Assembly: GCA_963667205.1 (NCBI GenBank)
Contig: OY762959.1
Coordinates: forward strand, 62,001 to 126,000
Direction of reading: 5' to 3'
Length of the DNA stretch: 64,000 nucleotides
From: CF-162 sp963667205
GTDB taxonomy: Bacteria > Chloroflexota > Dehalococcoidia > SM23-28-2 > RBG-16-64-32
Below are positions 55,031 through 63,755 of this stretch, in pieces (positions within the stretch are counted from its first letter, which is position 1; the number at the start of each line of letters is the position of its first letter). The notes beneath the pieces are model-generated. The model had not been told where the DNA came from. It worked only from the letters and a program-made list of their open reading frames with translations, and did not search any database. Made by a program: the position numbers and the translations under genes.

Positions 55031-55033
55031 AGC

Positions 55034-55058
55034 AGTTGCGGCCCCTGGAGCCGCAACT
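55034..55058 (+). terminator. Second hairpin before tRNA-Leu
   Basis: AGTTGCGGC (55034-55042) and GCCGCAACT (55050-55058) form a perfect 9-bp stem with a 7-nt loop. It lies just beyond the 3' end of the minus-strand tRNA-Leu, so it could terminate transcription of the tRNA or of int. Confidence 0.5.
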
Positions 55059-55070
55059 AGATACGAGTAT

Positions 55071-55159
55071 TGGTGCCGAAGGCCGGACTCGAACCGGCAC
55101 GAGGGTTACCCCTCAGCAGATTTTGAGTCTGCCGCGTCTGCCAATTCCGCCACTTCGGC
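55071..55159 (-). tRNA. tRNA-Leu (CAA)
   Basis: An 89-nt class II tRNA with a long variable arm on the minus strand. Acceptor GCCGAAG pairs with CTTCGGC, discriminator A, encoded CCA. The anticodon stem GCAGA/TCTGC surrounds loop CTCAAAA (anticodon CAA). The 3' end faces the phage integrase, fitting a tRNA attachment site. Confidence 0.95.
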
Positions 55160-55277
55160 AAAGTCAGCCGACTAGCAAAAAAGAGGGCCGTGACCCGCTC
55201 CGCCAGTCCATCGTAGCGAAAAGCCCACTCCGTTTCAATCGTGCCGCCCTCGCCCGCGCGGCATCCATCAGCCGCCG

Positions 55278-55937
55278 CTAAATTAAGCGCTGCGCCCCAA
55301 GCCATTCGACCATCGCCGCCGTCGCCTCTGCGTACACATCCTCGCGGTCGCGGCCCGACGACTTCGGTGCGTTGAACCCGTGATCCGCGCTCTCCAGGCA
55401 GTGCGCCGTCGATTCCGCGATCAAGGCAGCCGCCTCCGCCAGCTCTTCCGGCGAGGCGAAAGCGTCCCGCGAGCCCGAGCACAACAGCGTCGGGACGTTG
55501 ATCGCCGGCAGGTGCTCGTCGCGACGACGCTCCGGCTTGCCGGGCGCGTGCAGCGGGTACGCGAACAGCGCCAGGCCGGCCACCGCCGCGCTCTCCGCCA
55601 CGGCCCGCGAGGCGATCCGCCCGCCCATCGACCGCCCCCCAACCACGGTTGTCTCGCTCGACAGCTGGTCGATCGCCGCGCGCCACGTTTCCTCGAGGAC
55701 GGCCGGCCGGTCCGGAGAGCGCCTGCCTGCCTCCTGGTACGGGAACTGGAAGCGGATCGCGCGAACGCCATGTGTCCCCAGCTCGCGGCAGAGGTACTTT
55801 CCGAACGGATCGTCAACGTTCGATCCCGCCCCCGGTGTGTAGAGGAACGTGACTCCGGCCGTCGTCTCCGGCTCCGAGGAGATCGCCGTCACCGAACCCT
55901 CGCCGACCACGATCGATAGCGTCGTCTCGCCGCTCAC
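55278..55937 (-). CDS. Alpha/beta hydrolase of the KANL3/Tex30 type
   Basis: A 219-aa alpha/beta hydrolase. The nucleophile elbow is VVGGRSMGGR, the acid in GSRDAFASPEE, and a late His in SADHGFNA. FLYTPGAGSNVDDP supplies the oxyanion region. The group includes dienelactone hydrolase-like and KANL3/Tex30 proteins; the substrate is unknown. Its start overlaps the upstream EEP gene's stop (ATGA), so the pair is an operon. Confidence 0.78.
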   Translation of the reverse strand: MSGETTLSIVVGEGSVTAISSEPETTAGVTFLYTPGAGSNVDDPFGKYLCRELGTHGVRAIRFQFPYQEAGRRSPDRPAVLEETWRAAIDQLSSETTVVGGRSMGGRIASRAVAESAAVAGLALFAYPLHAPGKPERRRDEHLPAINVPTLLCSGSRDAFASPEELAEAAALIAESTAHCLESADHGFNAPKSSGRDREDVYAEATAAMVEWLGAQRLI

Positions 55938-56689
55938 GTGTCGAACTCAAGCAGAGCGTACAAGCCCAGGTGGTCCGACGGGTAAAGCTCTGCGTTGTCC
56001 GCTGCGGGCTGGTCGAACGCTAGGCCCGCCTCGACGACCTCGAACTCGGGCGACACGTAGATGTAGCCCAGCGTGCCCGGGGGCGCATCGTCGAACGTGT
56101 TGACGGGCGTTGGCCAGGTCTTCTCCGGCTCGCGGCCGTTCGCCTCAGCGACGGCCGAGCGGAAGCGTCCCTTCATGACCTCGATCGAGCGCTCCCCTTC
56201 GTAGGAGTTGAAATCGCCGCTCACGACCGTTGGCAGCGTGTCGTGCCGGTCCAGCCAGCGCAGGATGTACTCTGCCTGCTCGGCCCGCTCAGCGACCGCC
56301 TCCGGCGGGTGATGCAAGTGCGTGTTGACGAGCGCGAACGTTGCCCCGTCGACCGCATAGACCATCCGCTGGGCGATCCGCTCGAACGTCATCAGATCCA
56401 GCACCTCGTGCTCAACGCACTCGATCTTTGCCAGCGTCCCAATGCCGAAGATGCTCGCGCGCAGGCCCGGGCTCGTCGCGTGCTTCATACGGTAGTGCGG
56501 CTGTGCCGTGATCCGCTTGTTAATCGCGCGGCTCACTTCGATCCCCTGATCGATCATGAGATCGATCTCCTGGAAGCCGATGACGTCGGGCATCAGCGTC
56601 TCGAGCTGGTCGATGACGAGCGGCAGCCGCGATTCCCAATCGCCCATCCGGTTGAAGAGGTTGAGTGTCGCCACCTTGATGCGGGGCAT
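55934..56689 (-). CDS. Endonuclease/exonuclease/phosphatase-family protein
   Basis: A 251-aa EEP-fold enzyme: VATLNLFNRMGDW, IGFQEIDLM (catalytic Glu), VNTHLHHPP, VVSGDFNSYEGERS (metal Asp/Asn), and YPSDHLGLYALL (final Asp-His). It could hydrolyse nucleic acid, phosphoinositide or another phosphodiester. ATG 56689 has TACTCT about 9 nt upstream and no ribosome-binding site, fitting the leaderless pattern. It heads the two-gene unit with the alpha/beta hydrolase. Confidence 0.83.
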   Translation of the reverse strand: MPRIKVATLNLFNRMGDWESRLPLVIDQLETLMPDVIGFQEIDLMIDQGIEVSRAINKRITAQPHYRMKHATSPGLRASIFGIGTLAKIECVEHEVLDLMTFERIAQRMVYAVDGATFALVNTHLHHPPEAVAERAEQAEYILRWLDRHDTLPTVVSGDFNSYEGERSIEVMKGRFRSAVAEANGREPEKTWPTPVNTFDDAPPGTLGYIYVSPEFEVVEAGLAFDQPAADNAELYPSDHLGLYALLEFDT

Positions 56690-56729
56690 TGCGGCGATAG
56701 AGTACTACACGGCTCTCGCGAGGACGTAC

Positions 56730-56760
56730 TTAGCCCCCGCCGGAGGCTGGCGGGGGCTAA
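56730..56760. terminator. Strong terminator hairpin
   Basis: TTAGCCCCCGCC (56730-56741) pairs perfectly with GGCGGGGGCTAA (56749-56760): a 12-bp stem, 7-nt loop. It lies just downstream of the minus-strand 181-aa gene and upstream of the EEP operon start. Confidence 0.65.
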
Positions 56761-56785
56761 GGGAGGGGAACCCTTGAGGGGGTGC

Positions 56786-57331
56786 TTACTGGGCGAAAGG
56801 CGGGGCGTCGGCGCGCGTGCCGGCCCAGCTGAACCCGTCGAGCTGACCGGACGAGCTGTAGTCCACGCCGTCACCGGTGACCGTGACTTCCGCCAGGTCG
56901 GTCGCCGTGTCGACGGTGAACGTGTACTGCACCTGGACGCGTGTGCCGTCAGGCTGCCAGAGCCCGCCGACGCCGGTCGCGGTAATCACGCCGTTCTCCC
57001 ACGTCACGTCCTTCACGCCACCGTTGTAGTAGCCCATCTCGTCGCAGTAGAAGCGGAAGGCGCCGCCTTCTTGCTCTGCCGACTCGTGTACCCGCAGGTC
57101 GATCGTGTCGGGCGAGTCATCGCCGTCGTGTGAGATCGTGCCGATGGCGACGGCGAGTAGCGCGTTCGGGTCCTTCGGCAGCTTGTCCGGTCGCTGCACG
57201 GAGGGACGGTCCGTTACCGGCTCGTCTGTCTGCGCCGAGGACGTGCCGTTGAAGGCGACGATCGCCACGATTGCTGCCAGGATTGCGACGATCAGGCCGC
57301 CGCTTACGAACGTGAGTCGTCTCGTAGTCAT
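56786..57331 (-). CDS. Secreted protein, unknown function
   Basis: A 181-aa protein with an N-terminal signal helix (GGLIVAILAAIVAIVAFNG) followed by an acidic linker and a compact beta domain (WQPDGTRVQVQYTFTVDTAT). There is one Cys (RFYCDEM), so no disulfide. No catalytic motif. Its own terminator follows at 56730-56760. Confidence 0.65.
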   Translation of the reverse strand: MTTRRLTFVSGGLIVAILAAIVAIVAFNGTSSAQTDEPVTDRPSVQRPDKLPKDPNALLAVAIGTISHDGDDSPDTIDLRVHESAEQEGGAFRFYCDEMGYYNGGVKDVTWENGVITATGVGGLWQPDGTRVQVQYTFTVDTATDLAEVTVTGDGVDYSSSGQLDGFSWAGTRADAPPFAQ

Positions 57332-57433
57332 TCCCTGTCTCCTTTGTCATCTCAGCCTTGGTCGATGGAGACGACTTTAAGCAGCGCGACTTAAGGCGCC
57401 ATTAAGCAAAGATGAAATTCCGCTAACGTAGGT

Positions 57434-60400
57434 TCAGGTCGCGGAAAGCTCGGCGACTGCTGCCGCCGCCAGCGTCGCCGGATCGCCCGGCGACTGCTCG
57501 GTCTCCGCGCTGGCGAAGACATAGGTCACGCCGCTGACGGGCCGGCCGGTCGCCTCCTGCACACCGTAGACGTAAAGACCGGCCTGCAACTCGTACTCCC
57601 GCAGCCGCTCCTTGATCGCCGCTGCCGGCACGTGGTCCGTCTTCCAGTCGATCAGCTCGATGCCGTCCGTCGTCTCTAGCAGCAGGTCCACGAACCCCTC
57701 CAACACCGCACCGTCCCGCCTGACTACGAACGGTGCCTCGCGCAGGGCCCGCGTTGCCGATGATGCCCGCCGCCAGGCGTCCGACTCCCGCACCACCCAG
57801 CGCACCAGCTTGATCACCTCAGCCTCCCGGTGCGGGATCGCCTCAGCCACTGCCTGCGCGCGACAGAACGCCTCGATCGTGGCGTCGTCCGGATCGAGCG
57901 GCAGGCTCTGGATCGCGGCGTGCACGGCGCGGCCCAGGCGGGTGCCGGCGCGCCCGCGCGACCACGGCTCGGAGGCGTCCATTCGCTCCTTTTCGTCGTC
58001 GACTCTCCGGCCATCGGCCAGGCGCTTGATCGCCGTAGCGCTGGTGTAGCGACGCGTAGTCGCGGTCGCCAGCAGCGCTGCGCGGGCGGCGTCGAAGCTC
58101 TCATGGTCAAGGTCGTCCGGCAGCTCTACGGAGAGGCCCGCTAGGCGCGCGCCGCCGATCGCCGTGATCGTCGGCGGCGCGATGAGCTCGGGCGCGTGCG
58201 CCTGCGCCCCGCTCTCGATGAGCCGCTGCGCGCACGTGTTCGACTGGTGCTTCGTGTGGTAGAGCGAGACGAGCAGGTGATCGCGCCCGCGCGTCGCCGC
58301 GACGTAGAGGAGCCGGTCCATCTCGGCCTGCCCGTGAGCGAGCTCGGTCTGGCGCAGCGCCCCGTATTCGCCTAGGGCAAAGGCGCGGTTCACGCCCCGG
58401 CGGCCCGCGTGGACGCCGACGCGGCCGGCTGCGTGGTCCGCGAGGTACGTTGGGTATTCGGTCACGTTCGGCGCAGCGCTCAGTCCGCCCAGGATGACGA
58501 TCGGGAACTCGAGCCCCTTGGCGGCGTGGATCGTCATGATCCGAACGGCCTCCTCGTCGTCGATGCCCGCGCCCTCGTGATCGACGATCATCCGCTCCGA
58601 CTGCCGCTCGAGCCACGACACGAACGCGCTCAGGCTTTCGGGCCGGGAGCGCTCGAACGCCCGCGCCTGCTCGACGAGGAAGCGGGCGCGGCGGAAGGCG
58701 TTGCGGTCGGCCTGGTCGATCGTGCCCACCTCAACGACTCGCAGCTCCCACACGAGCCTCTCGACGAGACCCGCCAGCGACGAGCTGTTGCGGCCTTCGT
58801 GGTAGCGGCGGAGGGTTCGCAGAGCGTCCGCCACCGGCCCGGTGCGCTCCTCGAGGCCGCTGCGCAGGTAGTCGAGCCGCCCGCCGCGATCGGTTGTGAA
58901 CTTCGCGAGGTCGACGTCGGAGCAGGCGAAGGCCGGGCTGCGCAGCGCCCCGGCGATCGCCACCTCGTCCGCCGGGTCGTCGACGGCGGTCAGGCAGTTG
59001 ATAATGTCCCGCACCTCCTGCGTGCGGTAGACGAGGCTTCCCCCTTCGACTCTGTACGGCACGCTAGCGTCGGCCAGCGACCGCTCGAGCGCCGTGAGCA
59101 GGATCCGCCGCGGGATCAGCACCGCGATGTCGCCGTACGATGCCTCGCGAACGGCCCCATCGCGTTCTTGCACCTGCCACTTCTCTGAGACGACGGCCCG
59201 GCATTGCGCCGCGATCGCCTGCGCCTCGGCGTCTCGCATTCTGCGGGCGTTGAGGTCGACTTCACCACCCATCCAGACGACGCCGGCGCCGTCGAGGGCG
59301 CCCTCGCGGTCGGCGTGCACCTCGCGATACGGCGGCTGAACGCCCGGCTCGGCGCCATCGCCGATCAGCGGCGCGAAGACCGCGTTCACCCAGCCCAGGA
59401 TCTCCGGCCGCGAGCGCCGGTTCAGCGCCAGCTCCGGGAACTCGCAGCCGGTCTCGCCGATCTCGGCACGCGTCTGCGAGTACATCGCCATGTCAGCACG
59501 GCGGAAACGGTAGATTGACTGCTTCGGGTCGCCGACCAGGAACAGCCGGCCGGCTTCCAGCGGCGCGCCGTCGCCGGCCCGCGCGAAGGCGAGTGCGATC
59601 GCCATCTGCAGCGGATCGGTGTCCTGGAACTCGTCGATCAGCAGCGCCGCGAAGCGCGCCCGAAACGCCTGGCGCGCGCTCTCGTTATCGCCGAAGACGT
59701 GGCGCACCCGCACGATCAGGTCGTCGTACGTTAGCGCCCCTTCTCGGGCGCGCGCTCGGTCCTCCTGGCTCACGAAGGCGACTACGAACGGCAGCAGCGC
59801 CGCCAGCGCCGCCGCCCGGAGCCCGGACAGCAGCTCGTTCAGCTCGGCGCAGACCCGATTGCAGGTCTCCAGCGCGGGATCCCGCCGCTCCTTGCCGCCC
59901 CACTTTGACGCGGTGCCTCTGAGAGATTTCGTGAGGTGGGCTGCGCTGGCGGTGAGCGTCGCCTCGCGCTCGCCGGCGTCGGCTCGCTCAAGCGCCTGAA
60001 GGACGCTGAGGAGATCCGTGAGTCGCGCCGTCAGGTTATCGCCCTCGGGGGCGCCCGCAGTCACGGCCTCGATTTCCCCACGCAGCCGCGCAACGTCCGG
60101 CCAGGACGGCTCCGCGGCGCTGAGTGGCTTCGCCGAAAGCAGCTCGGCCAGCGTCGGGCGGTAGGCGAGATCGCTCGCCAGGCGCTCGATCTCGGCCGTC
60201 TGTAGGCCGAGTGTCAGCACGCGATCGATGGCGCTCTCCGCCGCCCGATTCCCCTCCAGGCCCTCGAGGTACAGACGCCAACGCTCCTGCATGCGCCGCT
60301 CCGTCGAGACCGGATCCTGCACCTCGAAGTCCGGGTCGACGCCGGCTTGTGCGGAGAACGCGCGCAGGAGCGTCTGCGCGAACGAGTGGATCGTCGAGAT

Positions 60401-60700
60401 CTGCGCGCGATCCAGGGAGTCCAGTGCAGCGGCGATCTGTGGGGAAGCGCCAGCCTCACCCTGCGCTTCCTCGAGAGCGCCACGCACACGCTCGCGCAGC
60501 TCGGCGGCGGCCTTCTCCGTGAACGTAACCGCCGCGATGCGATCGATCTCCGTACCGTCCCGCACGAGCGCCACGAAGCGGTCGACGAGCGCGCTCGTCT
60601 TACCGGTGCCCGCACCGGCCTCGACGAACAGCGTCTGCCCCAGCGCCTCCCGGATGACACGGCGCGCCGCGTCGTCGCTGGCGTGGTGTTCGCAGCTCAC
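57434..60700 (-). CDS. addA: AddA-like UvrD/RecB-family helicase-nuclease
   Basis: A 1088-aa subunit of an AddAB-type recombinational repair complex that processes double-strand ends. It has UvrD helicase motifs: Walker A EAGAGTGKTSALVDRF (about 25-40), LLIDEFQDTDPLQ, YRFRRADM, and the motif V/VI block MTIHAAKGLEFPIV and YVAATRGRDHLLVSL. A C-terminal RecB-type nuclease (GFVDLLLE, LIDWKTDH) completes it. GTG 60700 overlaps the upstream addB stop (GTGA), so the two are translationally coupled. The open frame extends a little further upstream but only into addB. Confidence 0.88.
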   Translation of the reverse strand: MSCEHHASDDAARRVIREALGQTLFVEAGAGTGKTSALVDRFVALVRDGTEIDRIAAVTFTEKAAAELRERVRGALEEAQGEAGASPQIAAALDSLDRAQISTIHSFAQTLLRAFSAQAGVDPDFEVQDPVSTERRMQERWRLYLEGLEGNRAAESAIDRVLTLGLQTAEIERLASDLAYRPTLAELLSAKPLSAAEPSWPDVARLRGEIEAVTAGAPEGDNLTARLTDLLSVLQALERADAGEREATLTASAAHLTKSLRGTASKWGGKERRDPALETCNRVCAELNELLSGLRAAALAALLPFVVAFVSQEDRARAREGALTYDDLIVRVRHVFGDNESARQAFRARFAALLIDEFQDTDPLQMAIALAFARAGDGAPLEAGRLFLVGDPKQSIYRFRRADMAMYSQTRAEIGETGCEFPELALNRRSRPEILGWVNAVFAPLIGDGAEPGVQPPYREVHADREGALDGAGVVWMGGEVDLNARRMRDAEAQAIAAQCRAVVSEKWQVQERDGAVREASYGDIAVLIPRRILLTALERSLADASVPYRVEGGSLVYRTQEVRDIINCLTAVDDPADEVAIAGALRSPAFACSDVDLAKFTTDRGGRLDYLRSGLEERTGPVADALRTLRRYHEGRNSSSLAGLVERLVWELRVVEVGTIDQADRNAFRRARFLVEQARAFERSRPESLSAFVSWLERQSERMIVDHEGAGIDDEEAVRIMTIHAAKGLEFPIVILGGLSAAPNVTEYPTYLADHAAGRVGVHAGRRGVNRAFALGEYGALRQTELAHGQAEMDRLLYVAATRGRDHLLVSLYHTKHQSNTCAQRLIESGAQAHAPELIAPPTITAIGGARLAGLSVELPDDLDHESFDAARAALLATATTRRYTSATAIKRLADGRRVDDEKERMDASEPWSRGRAGTRLGRAVHAAIQSLPLDPDDATIEAFCRAQAVAEAIPHREAEVIKLVRWVVRESDAWRRASSATRALREAPFVVRRDGAVLEGFVDLLLETTDGIELIDWKTDHVPAAAIKERLREYELQAGLYVYGVQEATGRPVSGVTYVFASAETEQSPGDPATLAAAAVAELSAT

Positions 60701-63669
60701 GACCGGTCTCCTTCCGCAGTCAGGCGGACGGCCTGCCACGCTTGAGCGTCGGCGTCACCCTCTTTCGCGCTGTACTCGATATCGCGGCGGCGCGAGCAGA
60801 TGCGGTCGTACTGGCAGTACGTGCAGTTCTCGAAGCCGCCGCGCCACTCGTCTTCCTCCTTCGGAACAGCCGGGAACGAACCGCCGCGGATGCCGTCGAC
60901 GATCGCCCCCAGTGTCTCCTCAAAGCGCTCCCGGGCGTCGGGCGTCTGCGGGTAGCAGACCGGCGTGAAGCCGCCCTTGCGCGTGATGAACCAGTACATC
61001 GCGACGGCGTGCTCGGCGTCTCCTGCGGCCGCCAGGTACGCCGGCAGCTGCAGCTTCCGCCCGCCAAGCAGCGGGTTCGAGCTCTTCCCGTTGATCAGGT
61101 CACGGAACTCGTACGTGCTGCCCGTCTTGTAGTCGATCACCCAGACGCCGCGCCCGTCGGGCGTGCGGTCGATGCGGTCGACGCGCCCGCGCAGCGTCAC
61201 GCCGGCGATCTCCGTCGGCGGTATCTCCTGCTCGAAGTCGGCCGGGACGGCGCCCGTTGCCTGGCGTAGGGCGTCGTCGGCGACGAGGAACTGGCGCAGG
61301 TCGGATCCGATCGTCCGGGCCTCGTGACTGGAATAGACTCCGAGGCCGGTCTGGCCGCGCTCCGCTGCTCTTGCCAGCTCCTCCTCCGCCATCTGGAGAA
61401 GCAGCGCCTCGTCGGCTGGCGTCCACGTCTCGTCCGCCTTCGGGCGCCCGCGCGCGCGCTGGTCGCGGAAGAAGCGCTCAAGTATGCGGTGGATCACGTT
61501 GCCGCGCTCGGCGGCGTCCATCATCTCGCGCTCATCAGGCTCATCCACCACGTGGAGCCGCAGGACAGAGCGCGCGAAGTACCGATAGCCGCACGCGCCG
61601 TACGTCTCGAGCGACGTCGGCGACACCGTCTTCCCTTCCCCCATGAGCAGATCGCCCTCAATCGCAGACACGTTGCCGTCCCACTCCGTGAATCTACTGC
61701 TGCGCCGTGCCCGCAGAAGAGCAAGGGGCCGGGCGCGCGGGTCGCTATCCGGGAGCGGCGCTCCCGCCTGCGCGCTGCGCACGGCATCGCGCAAACGCAG
61801 CTCGGCCACGTCGACAATCGGCCCCGCCAGCATCGACCCGAGCGCCGAGCCCGGATGCGCGACGTCGTCCGACGGCAGCTCATCACGGAGATGGGAGGCG
61901 GTGACGCGGCGGCCAATGGCGGCCGAGTACGCCTCCGCCATCATCGGCGACGGATAGTAGTCACGCGAGCCGCCGGGTTCGTAGGACGGCGCGCTCCACG
62001 TCAGCTGCCCGCCGGCAGCGGCCCCGATGGCGCGCTCTGCCGATTCGCGGGCGCGCTGGATCCGCGTCGTTGTGTCTTCGATGAACGGGTGCTCGGCCTT
62101 CAAGCTCTGCCAGACGCGGTCGTCCAATAGCGCGTCGCCGCCGGGTCCGGCCGGCAGCGCCCCTTCGAACGCGCCGCAGAGGACTGTCCGCCGGAACTCC
62201 AGCCCGGCCGCCACGCGGTACTCGGCGATGACAACGCCATCGCCCAGGCCGCGTTCGCGCGTGAAAGCGAGTTCGAGGTTCGCCCGCAGCGCCGCCGCGA
62301 AACTCTCGACACTGAACTGGCCGCCGACTGCCCCGACGGTGCCCAGCTGGTCGATCTCGTCGATCACGCTTACCAGCGCCTCGTCCGTCGGGTCGAAGTA
62401 GTCTTCGACGACCGCCTTGAAGGAGTCGATGAACGACGCGGCGTCCTGATCGCGGCGCAGCGGTTCCAGGCGCGAGAGCAGGCGGCCCATCACCGCTCGC
62501 AGCCGCTCTGCCTTGTCGCGCTGGTACGTGATCGCGCGTACCAGGCCCTCGTTCTCGGCGACTCTCGGCGAAGCAAGCTCCGCCTCCTTGTCGTCGATGA
62601 AGATGCCGAGCCGGCGGTCCCAGGCGTCCTTGCCACGTGTGATCCCGGCTTCCCGCGAGAGCCGGTCCCAGTCGTTGGTCATCAGCCGCTCGTCACCGTC
62701 GCCCGCCGGTACGAACTCCTTCAGGGGCGCGATCGACAGAAACTCCATCGCCGCGGCCCGCGAAAAGTCCCGCTCTGGCAGCGATGCGAGCGCGAGAACG
62801 CCGTGACCGGCGCGCGTCTCGATCAGAGGCAGCCCGGGCAGCGGCGCCACCGGCACGCCGGAGTTGGCGAACGCTTCGCGCAGCAGCCTCCCATAAGACG
62901 CATCGGCCCCGTGGAAGACGCCGATCTCGTGCAGCGACAGGCCTTCGTCCAACGCGGCGATTACGTCGCGGACGACGCAGCGGGCCTCGCTCGCCAGGTC
63001 AGGCGCCAGGAGGAACCGCTGAGAGGCGGGCTGGGCGACACTCTCCTCGATCTCCTCGAAGGCGGGCGCGGCCGCCCGTAGAGCTTCGAGAAGGCGCGTG
63101 CCGGCGGCGGTCAGCGCTCCCGGCGGCGCCACGTAGATCGCCCCGATGTCAGCCAGCGCTCCTGCGCGGCCGGTCTCCACGGCGCCGGCGGAGGCGTCAA
63201 GCAGGTCTTCCTCGTCGTAGAAGGCCGCCGACACCTCGCGAAAGCGGTCGTAGAGCCGGAAGATCTCACGCGCGTGATCGGGGTAATCACCTCTGATCAC
63301 CTGCGACGAACCGATGCCGGCACGGCGCAGGCGGCGGAAGAGCTGGCGCAGCACCCGGGCGTACCCAGCGAGGTCACTGACGGCCGCGAGCGTTCCCTTC
63401 GATTCGCCCGCCACCTGGCCGGCGAGATAGTCGCCGATCGGGCGGGCCAGCGGGTTGCGGCCCTCTGCTGCCAGGTGGCCGGCGCCGAGCAGCTCGGCCA
63501 GACGCGGGAAGGTCTCGAAGCGGACAGACGCGAAGGGCGTCAGCTCCCCGAGGCGGCGGCGCATTTGCAGCGCCGCGGCGTGCGAAGGCGCCACGACGGT
63601 GACCGGCAGTAGCGGGTCGTCTCGCCGGCCTTCGGCGATGGAGCGCAGCGTAGTAGGTACGTCAGGCAT
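60697..63669 (-). CDS. addB: AddB-like nuclease subunit
   Basis: A 990-aa partner of AddA. The C-terminal PD-(D/E)XK nuclease has GRVDRIDRT and VIDYKTGS. Four cysteines (YGACGYRYF near residue 690 and CTYCQYDRICS near 960) fit the 4Fe-4S clamp of AddB proteins. The N-terminal region (PVTVVAPSHAAALQMRRRL) resembles the inactivated helicase half; I see no Walker A there, unlike classic AddB. ATG 63669 is the first gene of the addBA operon. Chi-recognition cannot be judged. Confidence 0.83.
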   Translation of the reverse strand: MPDVPTTLRSIAEGRRDDPLLPVTVVAPSHAAALQMRRRLGELTPFASVRFETFPRLAELLGAGHLAAEGRNPLARPIGDYLAGQVAGESKGTLAAVSDLAGYARVLRQLFRRLRRAGIGSSQVIRGDYPDHAREIFRLYDRFREVSAAFYDEEDLLDASAGAVETGRAGALADIGAIYVAPPGALTAAGTRLLEALRAAAPAFEEIEESVAQPASQRFLLAPDLASEARCVVRDVIAALDEGLSLHEIGVFHGADASYGRLLREAFANSGVPVAPLPGLPLIETRAGHGVLALASLPERDFSRAAAMEFLSIAPLKEFVPAGDGDERLMTNDWDRLSREAGITRGKDAWDRRLGIFIDDKEAELASPRVAENEGLVRAITYQRDKAERLRAVMGRLLSRLEPLRRDQDAASFIDSFKAVVEDYFDPTDEALVSVIDEIDQLGTVGAVGGQFSVESFAAALRANLELAFTRERGLGDGVVIAEYRVAAGLEFRRTVLCGAFEGALPAGPGGDALLDDRVWQSLKAEHPFIEDTTTRIQRARESAERAIGAAAGGQLTWSAPSYEPGGSRDYYPSPMMAEAYSAAIGRRVTASHLRDELPSDDVAHPGSALGSMLAGPIVDVAELRLRDAVRSAQAGAPLPDSDPRARPLALLRARRSSRFTEWDGNVSAIEGDLLMGEGKTVSPTSLETYGACGYRYFARSVLRLHVVDEPDEREMMDAAERGNVIHRILERFFRDQRARGRPKADETWTPADEALLLQMAEEELARAAERGQTGLGVYSSHEARTIGSDLRQFLVADDALRQATGAVPADFEQEIPPTEIAGVTLRGRVDRIDRTPDGRGVWVIDYKTGSTYEFRDLINGKSSNPLLGGRKLQLPAYLAAAGDAEHAVAMYWFITRKGGFTPVCYPQTPDARERFEETLGAIVDGIRGGSFPAVPKEEDEWRGGFENCTYCQYDRICSRRRDIEYSAKEGDADAQAWQAVRLTAEGDRS

Positions 63670-63755
63670 CGAGAGGCGAGGCCAGCGTAGGAACGGGCGG
63701 CCAAGGTGTCAAGGCGCCGCTGTCACCCGATTGTGGAAGCGCGCACCGCCGGAGG

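Larger units (their letters stand above)
47806..55070. mobile_element. Degenerate mini-prophage or phage satellite at tRNA-Leu
   Basis: About 7.3 kb lies between tRNA-Gly and the 3' end of tRNA-Leu(CAA). Contents in transcription order: integrase and a 188-aa gene on the plus strand; then on the minus strand an excisionase-like HTH, small ORFs, a zinc-ribbon/P-loop replication protein, terminase small subunit, and a terminase-portal chimera. Capsid, protease, tail and lysis genes are absent. The integrase gene abuts the tRNA-Leu 3' end, the usual attachment arrangement. I could not find the second att copy at the left side, so that boundary is approximate. Confidence 0.75.
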
